Assembly: GCF_000227465.1 (NCBI RefSeq)
Contig: NC_016047.1
Span: 635,001 to 699,000, forward strand
Source of the DNA: Bacillus spizizenii TU-B-10
GTDB taxonomy: Bacteria; Bacillota; Bacilli; Bacillales; Bacillaceae
DNA length: 64,000 nucleotides
Direction: 5' to 3'
In this document: positions 17,756 through 26,717 of the stretch, piece by piece
How the letters are laid out: each line of letters starts with the position of its first letter
Position numbering within the stretch: the first letter of the stretch is position 1
Program-made: the position numbers and the translations under genes
Notes under the pieces: generated by a model
The model's database searches: none
Seen by the model: the letters and a program-made list of their open reading frames with translations, nothing else
Told to the model about the DNA's origin: nothing

Positions 17756-18035
17756 AGAGCCAATTAAGATCTTAACAGAGTTTCCTAAATGTTCTATAAT
17801 TGTTATGCTATCCTCTTCCTGATAAATGAAAAATTAGACATATGATAGTTTAAAGTTACTTCAAGATCAGAGTTTTTACAAAAGAATCAAATAGACTACC
17901 TAGTTTATTTTAAAGTTCTTGCTGTTGAACATTAAAATAGAGACACATGAATAGTTCCAAATTCTTTACTGTTCGTTCTCAAATTGTTATACTTGGTGTA
18001 CGTTAGATCTAACAGTTTTGTTTCTCTGTCCAAAT

Positions 18036-18050
18036 GAGAATGATCGTTCT
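18036..18050. promoter_or_regulatory. TetR operator, site 1
   Basis: GAGAATGATCGTTCT, an inverted repeat centred on GATC, 121 bases before the TetR gene. The identical 15 bases occur before the reductase gene at 19661. Confidence 0.65.
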
Positions 18051-18171
18051 TTAATTGGTATAGAATATATTGAGGGAGGGATGAATGGTTTAAAGTTGTT
18101 GTACTCTAGTGCATCAAATATTCACAATCTTTCTCAGAAATAAGAGGTAATACGTTCTAAGGTGGGATTAC

Positions 18172-18747
18172 ATGGCTAGAATTAAAGAATTTGATGAAAA
18201 AAAAGCATTAAGAAAAGCAATGGACCTTTTCTGGGAACAGGGTTATGAAAAAACATCCATGCAAGACTTGGTGGACCACATGGGCGTTCACCGCAGAAGT
18301 ATCTATGACACATTTGGCGACAAACATACTTTATTTATGCGAGCCTTAAGTCACTATGTAGAAGTAATGGAAGTAAGAATGAAGAATGAAGTGAAGACAG
18401 AATTAACGGTTAAGCAGGCTATACGAAAATTATTTGAAATGGCTATTTATCCAAAAGAAAATCAGCCAAAAGGATGTTTAGCTGTTAATGCAGCAGTTGA
18501 ATTATCCTTAATAGATGAAGAAGTAGCTAAGAGAATTACAGAGATTTTTATAAATACAGAAGCCTTATTATTTGATCTGCTAAAACATGGTCAAGAACAA
18601 GGAGAAATTCCTAAACACTATGATATCAGAGGGCTTTCTCAATTCATTCATAATTCACTCGTAGGGGTACGAGTATTAGCAAAAACGACAAATGATAAGC
18701 AAAAATTAGAAAATATTATTGATTTGACTTTGTGGACTCTAGACTGA
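18172..18747 (+). CDS. TetR-family repressor of the SDR/reductase block
   Basis: TetR regulator of 191 residues with the HTH MQDLVDHMGVHRRSIYDTFG near residues 30-50 and a ligand domain containing the PKGCLAVNAAVEL motif common in a group of TetR proteins next to oxidoreductase genes. The ATG follows GGTGGGATTAC. Identical palindromes before this gene and before the reductase at 19815 suggest it represses itself, the SDR and the reductase. The inducer may be an electrophile or aldehyde, judged only from the neighbouring enzymes. Confidence 0.85.
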   Translation: MARIKEFDEKKALRKAMDLFWEQGYEKTSMQDLVDHMGVHRRSIYDTFGDKHTLFMRALSHYVEVMEVRMKNEVKTELTVKQAIRKLFEMAIYPKENQPKGCLAVNAAVELSLIDEEVAKRITEIFINTEALLFDLLKHGQEQGEIPKHYDIRGLSQFIHNSLVGVRVLAKTTNDKQKLENIIDLTLWTLD

Positions 18748-18806
18748 ATCTATTTTGTTATATGGAACAACTACTTAAAAAAATTTGTTTTCGAGGAGAG
18801 AATAAT

Positions 18807-19556
18807 ATGAAGTACACAGTTATTACAGGAGCAAGCTCAGGTATAGGATATGAGACAGCATTAGCGTTTGCTGCTCGCGGCAAAAACTTAATTATTGTAG
18901 CTAGAAGATTAGATAAATTAGAAGAGCTTAAATCAGCCATTCAGAATATCAATCCTGATTTGGATGTTATTATTCGTACAAGTGACTTATCTGTCACAGA
19001 TCAGGCATATACACTGTATGACAATTTAAAGGAATATCAAATTGAGACTTGGATTAATAATGCTGGGCTTGGTGAATCCTCTTCTGTCACAGATCAAAAT
19101 TTAGATAAAGTGGAAACCATGTTACGTGTCAATGTAGAATCCTTAACGATTCTTTCTACACTATTTGTACGTGATTATTCTGATGTAGAGGGAACTCAGT
19201 TAATTAACGTATCATCAGCACTTGGATATGCAATTTCTGTTGGCAGTATTACTTATTCTGCATCTAAATACTTTGTTAGTGCATTCACAGAAGGGCTTGC
19301 AAAAGAACTGGAACTCAAAGGTGCGAAGATGAAGGTGAAAGTTTTAGCACCAGCAATGACGGAAACAGAATTTATGAAAAATGCAACTGATACGAAAGAA
19401 TTTGATTATAAAGCAAATATCCCGATGTACCACACAGTTGAGCAAGTGGCGAGTTTTATGATGGAGCTTTATGATAGCAATAAAGTAGTAGGGGTCGTAG
19501 ACGAAAACTATGAACATCAATTAGTAAATCAAATTTATCCGATACTAGAGGCATAA
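18807..19556 (+). CDS. Short-chain dehydrogenase/reductase
   Basis: Classical SDR of 249 residues with VITGASSGIG at the N-terminus, INNAGLGES, a catalytic serine in INVSSALG and YSASK. It resembles the DltE/YdfG-like group of broad-range SDRs. The ATG at 18807 is chosen for the GAGGAGAG eight bases upstream; the frame itself opens earlier and overlaps the TetR end. It follows the TetR gene by 59 bases and is probably in one transcript with it. The substrate is unknown. Confidence 0.85.
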   Translation: MKYTVITGASSGIGYETALAFAARGKNLIIVARRLDKLEELKSAIQNINPDLDVIIRTSDLSVTDQAYTLYDNLKEYQIETWINNAGLGESSSVTDQNLDKVETMLRVNVESLTILSTLFVRDYSDVEGTQLINVSSALGYAISVGSITYSASKYFVSAFTEGLAKELELKGAKMKVKVLAPAMTETEFMKNATDTKEFDYKANIPMYHTVEQVASFMMELYDSNKVVGVVDENYEHQLVNQIYPILEA

Positions 19557-19660
19557 TAATTTAAGTTATTAAAGCTATATAACATACTTAATACAATAAT
19601 CCTTGGCGGATTAAAAACATTTATTTTCATTATCGGTTCTGAAAAAATTTTAACCAATTG

Positions 19661-19675
19661 AGAATGATCGTTCTA
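19661..19675. promoter_or_regulatory. TetR operator, site 2
   Basis: Exact copy of GAGAATGATCGTTCT from 18036, placed 140 bases before the reductase gene, between it and the SDR. Confidence 0.65.
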
Positions 19676-19814
19676 AAAAAGATCACTAGTGCTGAATAAA
19701 TACGAAATTGAGTAATTCTTTATGATTTAGGGTGGTGGGTTTATCGAAGTCAGACTTTGATTAAATAAGATTCCCCTCCATCTAAAAGATTAAGATAGAG
19801 GATGCTGATAAAAA

Positions 19815-20828
19815 ATGAAAACACTCATGAAAGCAGCTCAGATCACCAAGTACTCAAAGAATCTCTATGCCCAAATCAATGACATTCCAATTCCAGAAAT
19901 CGATGACAATGAAGTCTTGGTAAAGGTCAAAGCTGCGGCGGTTAATCCACTCGAAATGTTGATTATGTCAGGTAGCGTGCAACTGATTCAAGATTATGAA
20001 TTCCCTCTAACGCTTGGTAATGAATTGACAGGTGTTATCGAAAAAGTCGGGAAAAATGTGACAGACTTTCACGTAGGAGATGCCATCTATACACGTCTCC
20101 CGCTAGAAAAAATTGGTGCCTTTGCGGATTATGCCGCAATTGACGCTGCCGGAATTGCACCCATGCCAAAAAACTTGTCCTTCGTGGAAGCCGCTGCTGC
20201 ACCACTGGCTGGACTCACAGCATATCAAGGTCTACATGAAGAACTTGAGGCGCAGTCTGGTAAATCTGTTTTCATTCCAGGTGCATCAGGCAGCTTTGGT
20301 CAAATGGCTGTTCCAATCGCAAAGGCAATGGGCCTAAATGTCATAGCTAGTGGCAACTCAGAAGCGCGCGAACGCACTTTGGAAATGGGTGCCGATCAAT
20401 ATTTGGATTATTCAACAGAAAACTATGTTGACTTGTTGTCTAATGTGGATTACGTGATTGATACACTGGGTCCTAAAGAGTTTGACAGTGAATTGAGTAT
20501 CATCAAACCGGGCGGAAGATTGCTCTCTCTCCGTACAGGGCCAAATAAATGTTTCGGGAGAGACCGAAATTTCCCATTATGGAAACGAGTGCTATTTTCC
20601 CTTGCTGGTGCAAAGTATGACCGCAAAGCCAAGAAACAAAACGTGGAATATCATTTTATCTTCGTTCGTTCTGACGGCGCACAACTTAAAGAGATTACTA
20701 AAATCATCGAAGAAAACAACATTGTTCCAGCAATTCATCCAACACTATTTACCATAGACAACGTAAATGAAGCGCTAGAACTAGTCGCAAATGGACGACT
20801 AAAAGGGAAAGTGATCATTCATTTTTAA
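19815..20828 (+). CDS. Zinc-free medium-chain reductase (quinone reductase type)
   Basis: MDR-superfamily oxidoreductase of 337 residues. The GroES-like N-terminal domain has AAAVNPLEMLI and the GNELTGVIEKVG turn; the structural-zinc cysteine loop is missing, so it belongs to the quinone oxidoreductase/enoyl reductase side of the family. The NADPH-binding motif is FIPGASGSFGQMA near residue 155. It resembles YogA-type proteins. A TetR operator copy lies upstream. A GAGG lies about 13 bases before the ATG, which is rather far; the second ATG, four codons later, is possible. Confidence 0.82.
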   Translation: MKTLMKAAQITKYSKNLYAQINDIPIPEIDDNEVLVKVKAAAVNPLEMLIMSGSVQLIQDYEFPLTLGNELTGVIEKVGKNVTDFHVGDAIYTRLPLEKIGAFADYAAIDAAGIAPMPKNLSFVEAAAAPLAGLTAYQGLHEELEAQSGKSVFIPGASGSFGQMAVPIAKAMGLNVIASGNSEARERTLEMGADQYLDYSTENYVDLLSNVDYVIDTLGPKEFDSELSIIKPGGRLLSLRTGPNKCFGRDRNFPLWKRVLFSLAGAKYDRKAKKQNVEYHFIFVRSDGAQLKEITKIIEENNIVPAIHPTLFTIDNVNEALELVANGRLKGKVIIHF

Positions 20829-21672
20829 GGGGAACATGATGAAAGCAGTTAAAAAGTGGAGATCATTTATGTATAGATTTTGAAAAGGCAATAAGTGTTC
20901 CAGACAGCGAGTTCTGCTCAATTAGAAATGGAACAAGGTAAAAAACTAGATCAGGTCATGTGCAAAATTTGAGTTAGCCGGTGTCCTGTATCAGTAATTA
21001 TGAAACATGCAGTACTAGCCCTTACAATTATGTATTATAAAAAAATGTGGGTTTCAAATTGAGATAGGCGTTACTCTAACAGACGTGCTACCATCTGTCT
21101 GGCAATGAAAAGTACTACTTTATTTTACACGAAAGAGATTAAAATTCTTAATCAATAAGATAAAAAAGTTAGGATGGACATTTATTATTTTTTGCTCACC
21201 ATTTTTTAACCATAATTGATATAACGTATAGAAATGATAGTAAGTGAATATAAGGAGTATAATGAAAATAAGCTTTCATAACCAGTGATATGGATTTACT
21301 ATGTTAAGGGTCTAGTAGGTGAATAACCGTGTAGGAAAAGTCCTCTCGGCCGCATCCCAATAATACCAAGGGTTTAACCACCTTTGGTATTATTTTTTTA
21401 TGCGGAAAATACGGCTATGGAAGAATACTTACTCACCAACTCACCAGTTACTTAAAGTAAGTTATCCAAACGTCGGCAGTTTCCTTCTGTTTATTAGGAA
21501 AAGATGTCCGTAAGTATTCATTGTATAAAGAAACAGAACTATGTCCTAAAAATAAGGGTGATACATATTATACATGGCTAATATGCATTACCCATTTCTT
21601 TTTTGTTCAACAATCGCGCCCGATTGTTGAAGAACATAAGCTAATACAACTGACTCTAAAGTGCTCCATTCT
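20829..21672. other. Decayed stretch followed by repeat R3
   Basis: From 20829 to about 21100 there are only broken short frames (for example MMKAVKKWRSFMYRF, then stop) that look like eroded coding sequence. I cannot name the source. The R3 block follows, then about 165 bases without a recognisable feature before yddN ends. Confidence 0.5.
21110..21505 (+). repeat. Repeat R3: tRNA-Leu 3' half, terminator and long flanks
   Basis: The tRNA part (21304-21356) is eroded in the T-arm (a gap replaces the GGTTCA region) but keeps TCCTCTCGGCCGCATC. The terminator ACCAAGGG...CCTTTGGT follows at 21364-21391. The 200 bases upstream match the same part of R2 with scattered changes. The downstream part shares TTACTTAAAGTAAGTTATCC with R2 and R4, and ATGCGGAAAATACGGC with R5. 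Confidence 0.85.
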
Positions 21673-22674
21673 TTATTCAAACAACTCATCCACAATATGT
21701 TTGAAAATCTCGTAAGATTGAATTTCCTTGCTCAATTCGTAAATATTAGACAACACAATTAATTCATCTACTTGATACATCTGTTGGAATTCAATTAGTT
21801 CGTGACGAATTGTTTCTGGATCACCCATGATTGTATACCCCAGTCGACTATGGAGAATTTCTAATTCAAACTGTGATAACGATTCTAGGAAGTTTTCAGT
21901 GGGTGGAATAAGCTTACTTAAATTATTTGTGTAAATATCAATATACACCTGCAAATGACTTGCAGAAATAAAAGATGCCTCTTCCATAGATTCTGCTGCA
22001 ATCACATTAATGCAAGCGATCACATAAGGTTCTTGTAAATAAGAAGACGGTTGGAAATTTTCTCGATAAATAGAGAGCGCTTCTTCCATCGCATGGGGTG
22101 AAAATTGAGCGCCAAATGCATAGGGTAAACCAAGCTTTGCAGCAATTTCCGCTGAATCCGTTGAGGATCCTAACACAAAAACAGGCACATGCGTTCCAAT
22201 ACCCGGATAAGCGCGAACCTCTCCCTGCACACTCTTATCCCCGACAAAACGCAAAATATCATTTACTTCTCTTTCAAAGAAAAACACTCCATTATGGTTG
22301 GAACGACGAATCACATCGGCCGTTTTTTGATCCGTTCCGGGTGCGCGTCCTAATGCCAAATCTACCCGATTTGGATATAATGTTTCAAGTGTTCCAAATT
22401 GCTCCGCTACGATTAATGGGGAATGATTTGGCAACATAATACCCCCTGAACCTACGCGAATGTCTTTTGTATTTGCTAATATATGTTGTACAATTGATAC
22501 GGTTGCTGCACTTGCATAAGCGTCGTGATTATGATGCTCTGCAAACCAAATCCGTTTATAGCCCATATTATCTACAGCTTTAGCTAATGACACTGCAGAA
22601 TCAATCCCTTGTTTCATTGTTTCTCCTTGTCTTAATGGAGCAACTGACAAAACAGATATATCAAATTTTTTCAT
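21673..22674 (-). CDS. yddN: Luciferase-like (LLM) flavin monooxygenase YddN
   Basis: Bacterial luciferase-fold flavin-dependent oxidoreductase of 333 residues. Typical motifs are RIWFAEHHNHDAYASAATV near residue 50, VGSGGIMLPNHSPLIVAEQF near 90 and DLALGRAPGTD near 120. In strain 168 yddN lies just right of ICEBs1 and next to lrp genes, as here. The ATG at 22674 is chosen because GAGGTGAAATT precedes it; the frame opens earlier. It is divergent from an Lrp-family gene, which may control it. The substrate is unknown. Confidence 0.82.
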   Translation of the reverse strand: MKKFDISVLSVAPLRQGETMKQGIDSAVSLAKAVDNMGYKRIWFAEHHNHDAYASAATVSIVQHILANTKDIRVGSGGIMLPNHSPLIVAEQFGTLETLYPNRVDLALGRAPGTDQKTADVIRRSNHNGVFFFEREVNDILRFVGDKSVQGEVRAYPGIGTHVPVFVLGSSTDSAEIAAKLGLPYAFGAQFSPHAMEEALSIYRENFQPSSYLQEPYVIACINVIAAESMEEASFISASHLQVYIDIYTNNLSKLIPPTENFLESLSQFELEILHSRLGYTIMGDPETIRHELIEFQQMYQVDELIVLSNIYELSKEIQSYEIFKHIVDELFE

Positions 22675-22936
22675 AATTTCACCTCTAAAAATAATGAACT
22701 TATACAACATCAATGGAAAAACATTTTAAATAAATGTCTCATTTAAAATGGTGTACATTCCTCTTTTGATTTGTATGCAAATAAATATATACTTTCTCAA
22801 TCGATCAATACATAGGGAAAGTAAAGTGATTTCACCATTTCACTTTATTTTTAAAGTTTTAAGCAAACATAAAAAAATTGTACAGCGAACAAACTATGTA
22901 AAATACATCTTATTTTTTCAGAAAGGATACAAGAAA

Positions 22937-23347
22937 ATGATTGATGAAACAGATAAAAAAATACTCGATGAGCTGTCTAAAAATAGTCGCCTTACAATGA
23001 AAAAATTAGGGGAAAAAGTACATCTCACTGCACCAGCAACCGCATCAAGAGTAGTAAAGTTATTAGACAATGGCATAATAAAAGGATGTAGTATTGAAGT
23101 GAATCAAGTGAAATTAGGCTTCTCTATACATGCTTTTCTTAATATTTATATCGAAAAAATCCATCATCAACCTTATTTAGCTTTTATAGAAACACAAGGT
23201 AACTATGTCATAAACAATTATAAAGTTAGTGGAGACGGTTGCTATTTGCTTGAATGTAAATTCCCCTCAAACGAGGTATTAGATCAATTTTTAAATGACT
23301 TAAACAAACATGCAAACTATAAAGTGTCGATTGTTATTGGTAAATAG
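22937..23347 (+). CDS. Lrp/AsnC-family regulator (LrpA/LrpB type), copy 1
   Basis: Lrp-type regulator of 136 residues: HTH region ETDKKILDELSKNSRLTMK and APATASRVVKLLDNGI, then the RAM domain. The ATG at 22937 follows GAAAGGATACAAGA; upstream frame extension is non-coding. It is about three-quarters identical to the Lrp at 48368 and both lie beside a YddR-like hydrolase gene. In strain 168 lrpA and lrpB lie at this place. The gene is divergent from yddN and is closed by a terminator at 23404. Confidence 0.82.
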   Translation: MIDETDKKILDELSKNSRLTMKKLGEKVHLTAPATASRVVKLLDNGIIKGCSIEVNQVKLGFSIHAFLNIYIEKIHHQPYLAFIETQGNYVINNYKVSGDGCYLLECKFPSNEVLDQFLNDLNKHANYKVSIVIGK

Positions 23348-23696
23348 TTAACTTTATAAAACGGAGATGTGTGGTCATATAACACGATATATATCTGCTC
23401 TAAAAAAGCCCTAGTTTGGATATGAAATTTACCAAGCTAGGGCTTTTTTTATACATATGGAACTGCAGCTGCTGGCTATGTTAAATGTACTCTCTCCCAG
23501 ATCTTCATTGTAATTTGGCTATTATGACATACTTTCTCTATCATTTTTTATCTGTATTTGAACGTTAATTCCTTTCGAAAATAAAGTCAAAGAGTTAAAA
23601 CACTTTTTTTTATCTATGTATTTGAACACTGCTGATATTATACACTTAACTCTGTTCGAACTTAGACAAATAAAAAAAAGAAAGTGAGTTGTAAAT
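23348..23696. other. Intergenic region with the Lrp terminator and yddR leader
   Basis: A strong terminator lies at 23404-23452. The rest is AT-rich leader sequence of yddR; I see no gene in it on either strand. Confidence 0.6.
23404..23452. terminator. Terminator after the Lrp gene
   Basis: AAAAAAGCCCTAG and CTAGGGCTTTTTTT form a long stem around a spacer of about 20 bases, with A and T runs that allow use in both directions. Confidence 0.85.
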
Positions 23697-24461
23697 ATGA
23701 ATATTACACAAATTCGAAATGCAACAATTGTTGTAAAATACGCAAATAAAAAATTTTTAATAGATCCTATGTTAGCAGAGAAAGGTACGTACGCTACTTT
23801 CCCTGAAACGATCAGACAAGATCTATTTAATCCTTTGGTGAGTTTGCCAACATCAATTGATAACATTCTGGATGGCGTAGATGCAGTAATTGTTACTCAT
23901 CTACATCTAGATCACTTTGATGATGTGGCAAAAAACGTATTGCCAAAAAACATCAAAATGTTTGTTCAAAATGAAGCAGATGCAAAAGAAGTAAAAGCAA
24001 GTGGTTTCAAAAATGTAGAAGTACTGCAACAAGACACTGTTTTTGAAGGGATCCAATTAGTAAAAACAAAAGGTGAACATGGCAGAGGAGAAGAGTTATT
24101 AAACTTAATGGGTGATGTTTGTGGATTAGTATTCAAGCACCCAAGTGAAAAAGTTTTATATGTAGCTGGGGATACAGTTTGGTATGATGCTATCGAAGAC
24201 GAGATTCATACACATCAACCAGAAATCATTGTGGTTAATGGTGGAGACAATAAAAGATTAGATTTAGGTTCACTCATCATGGGAAAAGAAGACATCTATG
24301 AAGTTCACAAGGCTGCTCCTCATGCTAAGATTATATCTGTTCATATGGAAGCTGTTAACCATTGGACACTATCTAGAGAAGAATTAAAAAACTTTAGTAA
24401 AGAAAAAGGATTCTCAAGTAATATTTTAGTTCCAGAAGATGGCGAGTCTTACACATTTTAA
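23697..24461 (+). CDS. yddR: Metallo-beta-lactamase-fold hydrolase, YddR-like (copy 1)
   Basis: MBL-fold protein of 254 residues of the L-ascorbate-6-phosphate lactonase/UPF0173 kind. The metal motif is VIVTHLHLDHFDD near residue 65, a second histidine is in TKGEHGRGEE, the bridging aspartate is in VAGDTVWYD, and the last histidine may be in VHMEAVNHW. Its place after the Lrp gene and before yddS matches strain 168. A paralogue with the same architecture lies at 47334. The natural substrate is unknown. A well-spaced AAAGAAAGTGAG precedes the ATG. Confidence 0.8.
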   Translation: MNITQIRNATIVVKYANKKFLIDPMLAEKGTYATFPETIRQDLFNPLVSLPTSIDNILDGVDAVIVTHLHLDHFDDVAKNVLPKNIKMFVQNEADAKEVKASGFKNVEVLQQDTVFEGIQLVKTKGEHGRGEELLNLMGDVCGLVFKHPSEKVLYVAGDTVWYDAIEDEIHTHQPEIIVVNGGDNKRLDLGSLIMGKEDIYEVHKAAPHAKIISVHMEAVNHWTLSREELKNFSKEKGFSSNILVPEDGESYTF

Positions 24462-24482
24462 TATGAACACCAACAAATAAAT

Positions 24483-24525
24483 AGAAGAAGCTCATAATTA
24501 TAAAAACTAATCATGAGCTTCTTCT
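24483..24525. terminator. Hairpin after yddR
   Basis: AGAAGAAGCTCAT and ATGAGCTTCTTCT pair perfectly around a 16-base loop. There is no clear T-run, so termination would be weak. Confidence 0.5.
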
Positions 24526-24653
24526 AATAATGAATATATTAAATTTTAAATATATCGAAAATCCTAAATATACGGAAAAACAAAAATGGAATGTTCCAAT
24601 GATGACAAAAAACTTGAAAAGCAACAAAGATGTGTCGTTAGGAGGTAGAATTC

Positions 24654-25964
24654 ATGGTAATGACAAAAAAAGATACAAATATATCAAAACAGCAGCCTGT
24701 TTGGTTACAAGGTTATATTGATTCACCAGAAAAACAAAACCAACTTTATAAAAAAACATTAAAAATCTTGATTTTTTCACAAATTTTTGGGGGAGCAGGA
24801 CTTGGTGCTGGGATAACAGTTGGGGCGCTTCTTGCACAAGATATGATAGGATCGGAAAATGTAGCAGGAATTCCAACTGCCCTCTTTACTTTTGGATCTG
24901 CCGTAGCTGCCTTACTTATAGGAGCATCCTCACAACGTTTTGGTCGTAGAGCCGGACTTGCAGGTGGTTTCCTTATAGGTGGATTAGGTGCTATAGGTGT
25001 TATAATTGCGGCTTTAATCAACAGCGTTGCCCTATTATTTGTTTCCCTTCTTATTTATGGAGCAGGTATGGCTTCTAACCTTCAAGTTCGGTATGCTGGG
25101 ACAGACCTTGCTAATGAGAAACAACGGGGAACTGCTGCAAGTATGGCCTTGGTTTCTACTACTTTAGGTGCTGTAGTAGGCCCTAACTTAGTTAATACAA
25201 TGGGAGAATTTGCAGATTCAATTGGTGTTCCCAATTTAGCTGGTCCGTTTATCATGTCAGGAGCAGCTTTTATAATTGCTGGATTTATTCTCTTCATTTT
25301 TCTTCGTCCAGATCCGCTGTTTGTATCTACAGCTATTGCGAATGCTGAGAAAAAAGACGATAAAGTACAAATAGGAGGAAGTCTAAAAGATCCTGCCATA
25401 AACAAAAAAGGAATAATGGTAGGAGCTGTCATTATGGTTTTAGCTCAACTAATTATGACAGCTATTATGACTATGACACCAGTTCACATGGGACATCATG
25501 GTCATGGTTTGAGCGAAGTGGGATTAGTTATAGGGCTCCATATTGCAGCGATGTACCTTCCTTCACCATTGACTGGTTTATTAGTAGATAAGTTTGGTCG
25601 CACTACTATGGCTATTGCTTCAGGTGCTACACTTCTTGCCGCTGGATTGGTGGCAGCTATTGCACCGGCAGACTCATTATTATTACTAATCCTAGCACTA
25701 GTATTACTAGGAGTAGGTTGGAACTTTGGTTTACTAACGGGAACTGCCCTCATTATAGATTCAACACATCCATCTGTACGTGCAAAAACACAAGGAACAT
25801 TTGATGTCTTAGTAGCACTATCAGGAGCAGCGGGTGGAGCCTTGTCAGGAATGGTTGTTGCACATTCTAGCTATACAATACTATCAATTTCTGGAGCCGT
25901 TTTATCATTGCTACTTATTCCTGTAGTTATTTGGTATTTTAGAGGGATTCAGGAGAAAGCATAA
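24654..25964 (+). CDS. yddS: MFS transporter YddS
   Basis: Major facilitator of 436 residues with about twelve membrane helices. The N-terminal cytoplasmic stretch of about 35 residues leads into LIFSQIFGGAGLGAGITVGA, and the loop 2-3 motif is SSQRFGRRAGLAGGFLIGG. A histidine-rich turn (MGHHGHGLSE) starts the second half. Position after yddR matches strain 168. The ATG at 24654 is preceded by AGGAGG at good spacing. The substrate is unknown; neighbours do not tell. Confidence 0.82.
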   Translation: MVMTKKDTNISKQQPVWLQGYIDSPEKQNQLYKKTLKILIFSQIFGGAGLGAGITVGALLAQDMIGSENVAGIPTALFTFGSAVAALLIGASSQRFGRRAGLAGGFLIGGLGAIGVIIAALINSVALLFVSLLIYGAGMASNLQVRYAGTDLANEKQRGTAASMALVSTTLGAVVGPNLVNTMGEFADSIGVPNLAGPFIMSGAAFIIAGFILFIFLRPDPLFVSTAIANAEKKDDKVQIGGSLKDPAINKKGIMVGAVIMVLAQLIMTAIMTMTPVHMGHHGHGLSEVGLVIGLHIAAMYLPSPLTGLLVDKFGRTTMAIASGATLLAAGLVAAIAPADSLLLLILALVLLGVGWNFGLLTGTALIIDSTHPSVRAKTQGTFDVLVALSGAAGGALSGMVVAHSSYTILSISGAVLSLLLIPVVIWYFRGIQEKA

Positions 25965-26094
25965 GCTTAAATAATTTGCTATACATTTAAAGAACCTAAG
26001 TAGACATTACTTTAAGGTGGCAACGGAAAAACCTCCTTTTTTATTTATTATAGTAAGTTGACATGGCATTAGTGGCATGTGTATAACTACACAA

Positions 26095-26170
26095 TTATTT
26101 AGTTGTTCGTTTACAATCTAAAAATAGTGCCCATTTTGTGCCCAGAATTCGTGAAAAATGATGAAAATAG
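26095..26170 (-). pseudogene. Possible tyrosine-recombinase C-terminal scrap
   Basis: The leftward frame ends FSRILGTKWALFLDCKRTTK and stops at 26095. A GTK-x-AL tail resembles the ends of some Gram-positive phage and ICE integrases, and it lies about 60 bases left of repeat R4, where an element end would be. A similar GGTKRALF tail is at 42905-42965. The identification is weak because only about 25 residues remain. Confidence 0.25.
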
Positions 26171-26229
26171 GTATAAATAAAATAAACAGATGCTTTGAAT
26201 AAAAGCTTTTGTAAACCACGATATGTTTT

Positions 26230-26330
26230 TACTAGGTTGAGGGCCTGGTGGGTGAATAACCCATGGAGGTTCAAGTCCTCTCGGCCGCATCAATGATACC
26301 AAGGGTTGTAGACCCCTGGTATTTTTTTAT
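26230..26330 (+). repeat. Repeat R4: tRNA-Leu anticodon arm to terminator
   Basis: The best-preserved displaced copy: ACTAGGTTGAGGGCCTGGTG through GGAGGTTCAAGTCCTCTCGG and GCATCAATGATACCAAGGG, then a terminator stem and T7. Only two or three changes separate the tRNA part from trnS-leu2. The left side (AAGCTTTTGTAAACCACGAT, then ATGTTTTTACTA) is related to the left flank of R2 and R3. Confidence 0.9.
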
Positions 26331-26444
26331 GCTTATTTTTAAATTGTCTATTGCCCAGTTACCTAAAGGTAATCAACTATTTATCAGCCGTTTCCTTTTG
26401 TTTGGATGATATTATGAAGAAGCAAAAGGTAAAGATATTAAGTA

Positions 26445-26480
26445 AGAGGAGTAAACCATGTGTTTGCTCCTCTTTTTTTC
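26445..26480 (+). terminator. Strong terminator hairpin without an obvious upstream gene
   Basis: AGAGGAGTAAAC pairs with the reverse-complementary region ending CTCCTCT, followed by T7. No gene lies between R4 and this hairpin, so it probably ended a transcript now deleted. Confidence 0.75.
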
Positions 26481-26717
26481 TCTCTATAAAATGATTGTCC
26501 TGTGAATTCAATGCGCTTTTTAACGATTTAGTCAGTTTAGCTTTATTTTTGTGATTATAAACGATAGTTTTTACCTATCATTTCTATATAAATAATTGAA
26601 TTGTATTATAAGTAAAGCTGACCTATACTTTTATTGAAAATTGACTTTGCTTAGAAAGCATCAAGGTATAAGGCAATTGTTAAATGCTAATTCCGAAAAA
26701 AACCACGGAGGTATTTC

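Larger units (their letters stand above)
17311..18171. other. Gene-free stretch holding repeat R2 and the TetR leader
   Basis: After the Lrp gene lies the 390-base R2 block (17365-17755), then about 280 bases of AT-rich sequence in which I see no gene, then an operator at 18036 and the leader of the TetR gene. Confidence 0.6.
25965..26717. other. Gene-free stretch with an integrase-like scrap, R4 and a terminator
   Basis: This interval contains a short leftward frame that could be an integrase tail (26095-26170), the repeat R4, a strong hairpin at 26445, and an AT-rich leader for the DapA-like gene. No intact gene is visible. Confidence 0.6.

Noticed and set aside
24530-24721. 63-codon frame before yddS
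   Set aside because: It overlaps the yddS start, has a poor start signal, and the AGGAGG at 24641 clearly serves yddS.
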